From Natrinema salifodinae (GTDB lineage Archaea; Halobacteriota; Halobacteria; Halobacteriales; Natrialbaceae), in assembly GCF_900110455.1 (NCBI RefSeq), contig NZ_FOIS01000002.1:62001-126000 (forward strand): 64,000 bases of DNA, written 5' to 3'. How positions within the stretch are numbered: position 1 is the first letter of the stretch; each line of letters begins with the position of its first letter. This document shows, in pieces, positions 35,100-42,483 of this stretch. Under the pieces are notes generated by a model. It was not told the DNA's origin. It was given only the letters and a program-made list of their open reading frames with translations, and made no database searches. A program made the position numbers and the translations under genes.

Positions 35100-35427
35100 T
35101 CGCCGGAGTAGGCGGGCGAGCGACCGAGACGAATACGGCGTTCCCTCCCGTGTCAACCAGAGGTGGTCGCTGTCGTCGTACGCGGAGTTCTCAGCGTGCT
35201 CGTCCAATCAATGCTTGAGTGCATCCGTGGTGCGACTCGTTAGGCTCGTACGCCAATTATCGTGTTCTTCGATGAATCCTCGCGGGGATACGGAACAACT
35301 TGTTATCAAAGTCAACCCATTCCGGGCGGGCGCGAGAGACTTCGACCGGGCGGAGCGCGGCGTCAAGGCTCGTCAGTACGATCGTGGTTTCGCGCCAACT
35401 CTCTGTTGCGAGCGTGGCTTCGCGCAT
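34990..35427 (-). pseudogene. tyrosine integrase remnant with two frameshifts and a stop
   Basis: From about 35427 the minus strand encodes an XerC/D-type catalytic domain: TIVLTSLDAALRPVEVSRA (with catalytic Arg), IPA, then after a one-base loss DSSKNT, after a second one-base loss NWRTSLTSRTTDALKH, a TGA (35208-35210, expected Trp), then LDEHAENSAYDDSDHLWLTREG, SLARLLRRLCADAGI, and the box with His-Arg (WYSVRHSTGTYLA). The sequence then breaks off near 34990 before the catalytic Tyr. It is unrelated in detail to the intact integrase at 45875, so it records an older element. Confidence 0.8.
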
Positions 35428-35717
35428 GCGGCTCTTTCGCGGCGCGTCAAATAGTCTCGGGGAGAGTCGTCACCACTCGACGAAAATCGTTGGTCGTGGT
35501 CCCACTCACACCCGGGGTAATTGGCTTCGAGGTACCGGTAGTACCGAGTGAGTGCTTTCGGTTTTCCCTTTCGGGGAAGCTGGCGGAGGTAAACTACAAA
35601 GCGCGGACGTAGCTATCAGTGTTGCCGAGGCCGGGAAGTTTGTGGCAGGATCTGCGAAGGTGGCCCTTGACAGTGTGTTGTAGGATATCAGAATCTAGAG
35701 ACCGATTAGGTCTCCTG

Positions 35718-37019
35718 TTAGTCCCCTACTGATTCGCCTGTGAAGTCCTCGGCTCTCTCTTTACCAATATTTACAACCTCTTCCACTAGAGTTTCTGGAT
35801 CAGCATCATAGAGGTCCTGTGGCGTTTCGATACCGAGATCGTGTAGCTGATCAATGTTGTTTTCCGTAATCCCGTTGAATTGTGTTAGCTCGTCTCCATA
35901 CTGGTCCTGCATCAGTGCGGTTCGGTCGGTGTATTCGCCATACAGATCTACAATAGAGCTTCTGAAGGATTCCCGTGTATTCTCTCGCTTTTCTGGACCG
36001 AGGTTTCCAGGGTCGTAGCCGTCGTCACGTCGCTCATACTCTTCAACGATGGAAAGATCAAAAGTAACTTTAGGACGTTGCTTAAACTTCAGTTCCAATT
36101 CTATCGCGTCTGGTGATTCGGTGTCCTGGAATAGGGCCCTGATCGAATTGAAGTAGAAGCCACTATCCAAGCAGTCCTGCACGAATTGATTCTCCCTCAG
36201 GCTGCTGCCTTTGAATACTGCATCTGTGATGCCTCGGAGTTCCTCATCCAGTTCTTCCTCAATCTCTTCTTCCTCCTCAAACTCAGTTTCCTCTTCCTCA
36301 AGTACGCCAGCACTCTCTCCGCTTTGTTTGATACCTAGCTCAAGCACCTGCTCGAATCTCCAGTCTCCTGGTGTATCACGTAGGAATTTGTTGAACATCT
36401 CCACACTGTCTTCTGCGGGGATCGTTTCTAGGTTGAAGTTGACTCTCTTGATTCCAGGTTTTCTCTCGCTGAGCCTCTTTGACTCCCAATCGTCAAAGAA
36501 GTCGCTGGCGGCATTGAACTCATCAGCGTACCGGTATTCCTGAGTTCCTTGCCAGACCCCGTCTTCGTCTGTCTGTGTGAGGGAAACAGTAATTGAACGC
36601 GTTTGTGTGTTCTGGAGAGGTCGTCGAGAAGGACTACGGTCTTCATACTGTAGATTGATTTCAAATCCATCGTCCGTGTTAACAACACTTTGCACTTCCA
36701 GATCTTTGTTCCCATTATACTGGTAGCCTTTCCCCCTGTTCCTTTCCAAATCTTGTATGAGGTCTTCTTCGTCCGCTTCGCTCTCGAAAATGAACGCTGT
36801 GGCCTTCTTCCTCTTGTCCTTTTCCAGCACGTCTTCTTTCAGCGAATTCGTACGGTCATACCCGATGTACATCCGGCGTGTGAGGTCGGCTAGGTCTTCT
36901 GTTTCGCCGGAATGTACTAGAACGTGCGAATGCCTGCGGAAGAATGCTTGTGCTTTATCACGCCCGTACTTTTCCTCGACAATGGCCTTGTAGTCCTGAT
37001 CGCTGGGGTATTCGTCCAT
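35718..37019 (-). CDS. 433-residue protein of a three-gene nuclease operon, unknown family
   Basis: 433 residues, third gene of the operon and 2 bases after the nuclease gene. The N-terminal 70 residues have KAQAFFRRHSHVLVHSGETEDLADLTRRMYIGYD; then come beta-rich repeats (SITVSLTQTDEDGVWQGTQEYRYADE and KRVNFNLETIPAEDSVEMF), an acidic Glu run (about residues 243-262), and another related strand-rich domain (IELELKFKQRPKVTFDLSIVEEY). The last 50 residues resemble a helix-hairpin-helix pair (ENNIDQLHDLGIETPQDLYDADPETLVEEVVNIGKERAED), which would bind DNA. No catalytic motif is seen. I do not recognise the family. Confidence 0.75.
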   Translation of the reverse strand: MDEYPSDQDYKAIVEEKYGRDKAQAFFRRHSHVLVHSGETEDLADLTRRMYIGYDRTNSLKEDVLEKDKRKKATAFIFESEADEEDLIQDLERNRGKGYQYNGNKDLEVQSVVNTDDGFEINLQYEDRSPSRRPLQNTQTRSITVSLTQTDEDGVWQGTQEYRYADEFNAASDFFDDWESKRLSERKPGIKRVNFNLETIPAEDSVEMFNKFLRDTPGDWRFEQVLELGIKQSGESAGVLEEEETEFEEEEEIEEELDEELRGITDAVFKGSSLRENQFVQDCLDSGFYFNSIRALFQDTESPDAIELELKFKQRPKVTFDLSIVEEYERRDDGYDPGNLGPEKRENTRESFRSSIVDLYGEYTDRTALMQDQYGDELTQFNGITENNIDQLHDLGIETPQDLYDADPETLVEEVVNIGKERAEDFTGESVGD

Positions 37020-37021
37020 AG

Positions 37022-37990
37022 TTAGTCCTCCCTCAGGTCGTCTGCGTATGACTTGTAATCTACCTGCGGCAGTTGGTGGAACTGGAAAGGTGTATCTGGT
37101 GGCAGAATACTTCCCTCAAGTTTCTCAACTGCCCGCTCATACTGCTCGTCTTCCTCCTCACCGGCTTCTATATACGAGTAAATCCAAACCTCATCGGCGT
37201 CGAGCAATTCGTTGTCGCGTAGCGAATAGTACAGGAATTCCAGACTATCTTTGTCTGTACCAGCGGAATTGAACACAATGCTGACATCCCTCGTCTCAAC
37301 GTCCTTATTGTTCAGTTTAGTCTTCTGAAGCTTTGCGTAGACGAAGTCAGAGAACAGGTATTCAAAAGAGATAGTACTCCTTCGGTCAGGAGCGGCCCTT
37401 GGCTCTTGTAGTGACGGATAGTAGAAGTTGAGATCTCCCTCGATAATGTCCTCGCCGTTGGTGTGCGTTTCCTGAATCTCTTTGTACTTTCTTTGTATGC
37501 TGGCGAGACGGTTGAGTTCCCTGTTGCCGAGGATTAGGACGTGGCTGGGACCTCCACCTTTCTTGACTCTGCAGCTTTCCACGTATGCTTGGAATTTTTC
37601 ATGGTCGTATTCGTCGTCGTTAGTGAAGGCTCCGAGAATAGCTGTGTCCCTTCGCCTGTTTTCGTAGTCGTTCAGTTTCTCCTCAAAGTCTTGGGATCTG
37701 GTGGAGCACTCCAGAGCTGTTCGGACCTGTTTTGCATCAGCTTGTAGTGAACTTGGACCCCAACTCCCCCATTGCTTTGACTTGGATTCTACGATGACAC
37801 CCCTCTCGTCCGCGAGATACGAGTCTTTGTAGGCCATATAGCCGTCAATCCCATGCTGGTCTTTGTCATGTTTTCGAGACTTACAGTCAATGTCTCTTCC
37901 ACCGCCGATGTACTCCCAGCCGAACTCTTTCAGCAGGGCGATCAATCTCTTCTCGGCCCTATCACCAGTGTTGCGGACTTCCTCACCCAT
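37022..37990 (-). CDS. PD-(D/E)xK-like nuclease subunit of a three-gene operon
   Basis: 322 residues. The first 75 residues carry the pattern of a PD-(D/E)xK endonuclease fold: an early helix with Glu13 (GDRAEKRLIALL), Asp49 in HGIDGYMAY, and ESK (Glu68, Lys70) on the next strand (GVIVESKSK). The layout recalls the nuclease subunit of the GapS4-type system, from memory and unverified. The rest is alpha/beta with ILGAFTNDDEYD and HVLILGNRELNRLASI. The gene overlaps the first gene of the operon by 8 bases and is followed after 2 bases by the third. It is probably the cutting component of a defence system. Confidence 0.78.
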   Translation of the reverse strand: MGEEVRNTGDRAEKRLIALLKEFGWEYIGGGRDIDCKSRKHDKDQHGIDGYMAYKDSYLADERGVIVESKSKQWGSWGPSSLQADAKQVRTALECSTRSQDFEEKLNDYENRRRDTAILGAFTNDDEYDHEKFQAYVESCRVKKGGGPSHVLILGNRELNRLASIQRKYKEIQETHTNGEDIIEGDLNFYYPSLQEPRAAPDRRSTISFEYLFSDFVYAKLQKTKLNNKDVETRDVSIVFNSAGTDKDSLEFLYYSLRDNELLDADEVWIYSYIEAGEEEDEQYERAVEKLEGSILPPDTPFQFHQLPQVDYKSYADDLRED

Positions 37991-38726
37991 TGTATGCCTC
38001 CCGAGTTATTTCCTTTACTTCAGACCACAGCGGTTCCTCGGATTCCAGGCTGGAGTACAGTCGAACGGTACCACTCTGGAAGAATCCGAAAGTGGCCTCT
38101 TGTGAAGGTGTCTTGATGTTCGCCCGCAGGATGGTAATGTCGCTGCTATGTGAGTCTATTAGTTCTCGGATACGGATATCCCCAACATCTTTGATAGTGT
38201 ACGTCCCCGACAGTCCGCCTTCCGCTTCGAAGTTCTGGATTCGTATGCTGGAAACATCGATAGACCATTCCCTGTCCTGCAAATTGGCATACAGTCTGCC
38301 TATGGGGAGCTGTGTCTCGGTAATTGGGAAGCTGAAGCCGCTGGCTTCACCAATCCTTGAAATCAACTTGCTGGTGTCGCTCTGGTCGGAAAATATGGAA
38401 AGCAAGCCAATGTCAAAATCAAGTTGAAACGGTATCAGTAGTGTCTGCTCTATCTCTCTGTCCACCACTTGCTGTGTAGCTACATCGAAGGTTTCTGTCT
38501 TGACAGGCGTTTTCTCCACAAAGTAGCCGTCAATCGCCATATCACCTGATTCGGAGATATTGAATCCGTATGATCGACTCTCGTCAAACTGGAAGTTCTC
38601 AATCCCCTCAAAGGCTGCCTGGTAATTTTTTTCGCCTGGCTCTAGTATCGCCAGGTTGGCATTGAAAGGTGATTCGGTGATCACGATGGTGAGCAGTAGC
38701 GACGCCTCCTGTATAATTCTTGTCAT
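37983..38726 (-). CDS. 247-residue protein, first gene of a three-gene nuclease operon, unknown family
   Basis: 247 residues from ATG 38726; frames further upstream run antisense to the adjacent HNH gene remnant and are not used. The protein is rich in beta strands (ESPFNANLAILEPGEKNYQ, YGFNISESGDMAIDGYFVE, LLIPFQLDFDIGLLSIFS, IQNFEAEGGLSGTYTIKDVG, EATFGFFQSGTVRLYSSL), with no signal, membrane helix or catalytic motif. It may be a sensor or DNA-binding subunit. Its 3' end overlaps the nuclease gene by 8 bases. It begins only 15 bases from the broken edge of the GmrSD-like remnant on the opposite strand. Confidence 0.7.
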   Translation of the reverse strand: MTRIIQEASLLLTIVITESPFNANLAILEPGEKNYQAAFEGIENFQFDESRSYGFNISESGDMAIDGYFVEKTPVKTETFDVATQQVVDREIEQTLLIPFQLDFDIGLLSIFSDQSDTSKLISRIGEASGFSFPITETQLPIGRLYANLQDREWSIDVSSIRIQNFEAEGGLSGTYTIKDVGDIRIRELIDSHSSDITILRANIKTPSQEATFGFFQSGTVRLYSSLESEEPLWSEVKEITREAYNG

Positions 38727-38740
38727 CAAGGCCGGTGTAG

Positions 38741-39316
38741 GGGCTCCACGGTACGTTCTCCGGGAGTGCTGACTCGGTGTTGAACCGAATTCGGAAGGTA
38801 CTGAAAGAAGAACCGGGCGAGACATTCCCGGTGGCAGCAATCGAGACAGAGATGGCTGATCTTGGGAAGGTGACTGGTTTCAACGAGGAGATGATCGAAA
38901 ACGTTTTGGAGTATACGAAAGGTGGAAGTCGGACGTTCCTCACGCTGACGCTGCTCTACGACCAGATCGACTTCGGGAGTATCCAGTACCATCAGGATCA
39001 CATCTTCCCGAGTTCGCTGCTGGACGAAGACTACCTTCTTGATAATGGGTTCGATCGGGACAAAGCTAAGGCGTTCGATGCGCAGGCAGATCGCCTTGCC
39101 AATCTCCAGCTTCTGACTGGACGGGAGAACGAGGCAAAGCAGGATACACCGTTTGAGGAGTGGCTTGAGAGTCAGGACGAGTCGTTTTACGACCGCCACC
39201 TCATCCCGACTGACCCTGAGACACATCGGATAGAGAACTTTGATAGCTTCCTCGAACAGCGCTCTGAACTCATCAGAGATGAACTCCAGTCGGTCCTCGG
39301 TCCCGTAGAGCACTGA
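38741..39316 (+). pseudogene. C-terminal (HNH) part of a GmrSD-like DUF262/DUF1524 protein, 5' truncated
   Basis: The open frame begins after a TAG at 38738-38740 and reads GTFSGSADSVLNRIRKVL before the first possible start (GTG 38777, 179 residues). It contains the DUF1524-type HNH nuclease site QDHIFPSSLL and its downstream partner ANLQLLTGRENEAK. Full-length proteins of this class have about 400 more N-terminal residues with a DUF262 (ParB-like) domain, absent here. So the gene was cut off at its 5' side, exactly where the three-gene operon begins. The HNH domain itself looks intact and could still be made from the GTG. Confidence 0.8.
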
Positions 39317-39792
39317 ACTGCGCCGGGATACAAGTGGAGCCCTAGGAACAGTAGATTCCCCTGACGATTAGCTGATACGTGCTGTGTATGCAGCAGGTCC
39401 GCTGAAAACGTCATCAAATTAGGCCCAATCTGCTAAAACTCATAACACCCCTCATTTCCGCTCCAAGATGTCTTACCAGCCCCTCTGTGGCCCGATTTCA
39501 CCGAATTAGTGTTTTAGAATTCTGTTTTGGTTCACGGATGTCGGGTGCGCGGATTCCAAATGAGAATCGCACACTGCCTAGCGGTTTTGCTAATTTGTTA
39601 GTTTGAGCGCATTCCAAATGAGGTTATCAAATAAAATATGGGTCACAGCCGCTCCGAACGCGCACACCATGCCAGTGTTGTGTGTAGGTGACAGGGGGTG
39701 TGTGAACTTTCACACTAGGCGAACCCCAGTAGATTCCGCTATTCCGTCAGACACCTGGAAAAGATGCTCGGGTTGCAAGATGAAAGTAGCAG
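39317..39792. other. 476-base intergenic region with a short direct repeat
   Basis: No gene supported. ATTCCAAATGAG occurs at 39553-39564 and again at 39611-39622, each preceded by gcgc-type sequence, 58 bases apart. A GCACACCA word (about 39660) matches the operator motif seen near 13.8 kb. Confidence 0.4.
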
Positions 39793-41151
39793 CTAAGATA
39801 ACTCGATAATCCCATCGATCCTACTGTACTTATTGTCCAAGATCTCACGTCCCTTCTCCCTATCTATACCAGCAGTCTCAAGCAATACCGCAAGCACAAC
39901 AATCCGTACAAGGATCTCAGCCCGAGCAATATCTGTCGTCGAGAGCTCTTCAGGAAGGCTGTGAGCAATGTTATGCCGGACACTCTTAATAGTGCTAAGA
40001 TTCGAGTCGATATCATATGACTCAGGGAACATCTCTTCATGACGGCTAGTGATATCCAATAGTCGGTCCCCGATAGATGGCTCATTCACAATACTTCGGA
40101 ACAAGTCTCTCGCCCTCTCCCAAACAGCCACCTTCGGCATCTGCTCCAGCGTAGATTCCCGGAAACGCCTGTACACACTCTTACTCATCGTCTTCTGGCG
40201 ATCAGGGAAAGCTCTCCGATGATAGGCCTCAAGAGCAAACATCATCGACATAAATTGAGTGTTAACGAACATACTGTCGTTGTATCTGGTGCCGAAGTAG
40301 TTGTCATGCAGACGGCCCACTTTACTTGAACTCTCCAACCACTGACCTACTACCTTCTTAAACTCGACATCTTGAAGAGTGAAGTTCATCTGCAACGAGT
40401 TCGCATCATCCTGTTCACGGTAATACGGCACATCCCAGTGAGCCGAGTGCTTGGAATCATGATGGCCAAACCGGGCAGAGTATAGGTTTAGGAAGGTGGG
40501 GAACACAGCCTCTCCGACCCCAAGTGTAACGAGGTTCTGTAACGGTCTGACATAATCTGAAAGGTATTCGCTGTACGTCAAAGGCTCATCAGGGTAAACG
40601 GTGAAATAGACCCTGCCAAGTCTCCCATCGAAAGCAGAGGACATGTCCTCATGCATGTTTAGAATGATGTCAGCATCGTCCGTGGAGAGTGATTCAGTGA
40701 CAGCAGGGCCAACATCAATATCGTGGTCGCCAGGTGTGGTAACACTTCTAATTCCGGTCCATGTGGCGAGGTTGTTGAATGAGAAAGAGCATTCCCAGTA
40801 CTTTGAATCAGTATCAACTAATCCTCTCCTGATGACGGTCCCCTTCTCATAGGACTCTGTGGTGAATGAAATATCCCTTGTGCTCATGCTGTCGCCAGAA
40901 CACATGCAGTTGAGGATGGTAACGTATTCTCCCTCTGTCGTCACGCCAAAGATGTTGACTGGGCCGTCCTCAGTCTCAGCATTGTCATCATGTCTCTCGA
41001 ACATTCTGTAGAAGCTGCCGAGTAGTTCAAGTTCGACACCGTGTACCGGCGAATAAGTCAGTGTGCCTGCTACAGCCTCGTCAGGGACAAGTTCGTCCTC
41101 TTCATCCATTTCCTCCAACCACCACTTGCCCCCGACGTCGATACTGTCCAT
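39793..41151 (-). CDS. ApeA-like HEPN anti-phage protein
   Basis: 452 residues. The N-terminal domain has the pattern of ApeA NTD (GGKWWLEE, then VAGTLTYSPVHGVELELLGSFY and VNIFGVTTEGEYVTILNC, within residues 8-85). The C-terminal domain is helical and ends with a HEPN RNase motif R-x4-H (RHNIAH, Arg392 and His397). ApeA proteins act alone as abortive-infection type defence, in which the HEPN domain cleaves RNA after infection is sensed. The gene is isolated, transcribed leftwards, and has lower GC than the host core genes. Confidence 0.8.
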   Translation of the reverse strand: MDSIDVGGKWWLEEMDEEDELVPDEAVAGTLTYSPVHGVELELLGSFYRMFERHDDNAETEDGPVNIFGVTTEGEYVTILNCMCSGDSMSTRDISFTTESYEKGTVIRRGLVDTDSKYWECSFSFNNLATWTGIRSVTTPGDHDIDVGPAVTESLSTDDADIILNMHEDMSSAFDGRLGRVYFTVYPDEPLTYSEYLSDYVRPLQNLVTLGVGEAVFPTFLNLYSARFGHHDSKHSAHWDVPYYREQDDANSLQMNFTLQDVEFKKVVGQWLESSSKVGRLHDNYFGTRYNDSMFVNTQFMSMMFALEAYHRRAFPDRQKTMSKSVYRRFRESTLEQMPKVAVWERARDLFRSIVNEPSIGDRLLDITSRHEEMFPESYDIDSNLSTIKSVRHNIAHSLPEELSTTDIARAEILVRIVVLAVLLETAGIDREKGREILDNKYSRIDGIIELS

Positions 41152-41263
41152 ATTATCTTCTTCTGAGGATGGTTCTAAAAACCCCGTGGAGAAATACCAG
41201 AAACCACGAATCCAGATTTTCGGTGAAAAGGCCTTACTGATCGGACTTAGCTGAGATCAGGTA

Positions 41264-41449
41264 TTAGTGATCATACTCCTCAAGGGTTTCAACCTCGATA
41301 TCGTCCAGTCCTAAGGCGTCCTCCAGGCGATCAAGAGAGACCTACGTGGTCACGGTGTCGTCGCTGACATGGACCTCGTCCCGCATCAAGCTCTTGACAA
41401 CGGCCAGTTTCTCTACAGTGGCGCCAGGCCCTGTAGCGGTTGAAGTCAT
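41264..41449 (-). pseudogene. small ORF with an in-frame TAG
   Basis: ATG 41449 to TAA 41264-41266 would give a 61-residue acidic protein, but a TAG (41342-41344) interrupts it after DDTVTT; the frame resumes as VSLDRLEDALGLDDIEVETLEEYDH. Both sides have normal protein composition (ATVEKLAVVKSLMRDEVHVSDD before the stop). Probably a decayed small regulator or antitoxin-like gene. A single base error in the sequence would give the same picture. Confidence 0.45.
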
Positions 41450-41592
41450 CTCTTGAGGCTTTTGTGAAAGACATCGTTGGTGAGTCAGAGGACGATTCGA
41501 CAATTTTCCAAAGAGCGTACTTGTAACTCAGAAATACGGAACAGTCGGTCGAGATATTGATTTGGCGACTGAGAGCAAGGTATAGAGATGTT

Positions 41593-42042
41593 TTACTCTC
41601 TCGGAATGTGGGGTAAGCGTTTTTGAATGACGACATTCACGCTATCATGTCCGTCGGTTGGAGTCAACTCCACCACTTCATAGGTTTCCTCGTCGTAATC
41701 CAGTAGTCGAAGCAAATAGTGCGTGCGAGGATAACATTTCGATTCCTTACCTTCTGAATCGCGGAACAAGATGTGAAACGGTTTTCCAGTACCATCGGGA
41801 TTCCTGTCTACATCGTAGTCGAAATCGACTGTTATAGCCCTATGGCTCTCCTCAAAGAGTCCTCGGTTATTGAGAAAGAACTCATAGGACCACGCGTCGA
41901 TCTCGAACAAGGCGACTAAGAACCAGTCCAACGGTACCAAGTGGTGAAATCGATCAATGCCGAACTGAGTTTGTTCAGTCTCAACAGGTTCGGTGTAGTG
42001 ATGCTCCGTCGTGAACGGTGCGATCGTATCAGGTGGGCCCAT
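41593..42042 (-). CDS. hypothetical protein
   Basis: 149 residues from the ATG at 42042 (an ATG two codons earlier at 42048 is equally possible). The protein is mixed alpha/beta with many aromatic residues (FGIDRFHHLVPLDWFLVALFEIDAWSYEFF) and a strand-rich second half (AITVDFDYDVDRNPDGTGKPFHILF, YEVVELTPTDGHDSVNVVIQ). There are no membrane helices and no motif known to me. The phased GTAC array (42112-42292) begins about 65 bases upstream, so it may control this gene. Confidence 0.65.
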   Translation of the reverse strand: MGPPDTIAPFTTEHHYTEPVETEQTQFGIDRFHHLVPLDWFLVALFEIDAWSYEFFLNNRGLFEESHRAITVDFDYDVDRNPDGTGKPFHILFRDSEGKESKCYPRTHYLLRLLDYDEETYEVVELTPTDGHDSVNVVIQKRLPHIPRE

Positions 42043-42111
42043 AATCAAGCGGATGTACCCCTGCTAAATCAGCGTTGAGAAGGATCTCATCATCAGCTTG
42101 AAAATGTAACT

Positions 42112-42292
42112 GTACCACGGTATGGAGGTGTGGAACGCTCTCGTGTACCTGACTCCTGATCCAGGATCATGGTACTAGAGCAAAGTTCTGTGTCGTGGTA
42201 CAGGATCTTGGTACACTATTCTAGTACTGATCCAAGTACCACGACTTCGTCATAGTTACACGGTACACTACCTTGTTCCTGTTCCGCAGTAC
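42112..42292. repeat. array of nine GTAC-centred motifs, mostly at multiples of 13 bases
   Basis: GTAC occurs at 42112, 42145, 42172, 42198, 42211, 42224, 42236, 42263 and 42289. The steps from the second on are 27, 26, 13, 13, 12, 27 and 26. Two 13-mers, AGGATCATGGTAC (42163-42175) and AGGATCTTGGTAC (42202-42214), differ at one base and are 39 bases apart. A 10-base inverted repeat GTCGTGGTAC (42192-42201) and GTACCACGAC (42236-42245) frames the centre. It fills the intergenic space between two divergent genes and looks like an iteron set or multi-site operator. Confidence 0.6.
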
Positions 42293-42483
42293 CGTTATTC
42301 ACTGGTATTACACACTATTGCAAGCATAGAACTTCAGGAGGAGTTTCTCTGCCCACACTTAGGGCAGGGATCCGCACAACACGGCTAGTTCCGATAATAA
42401 GTCACAGTGGTACCGACCCGAGCATCATTCACATCGTGATCCAATGTCGAATACATTAACAATCATAGATCTAATTAGTAATT

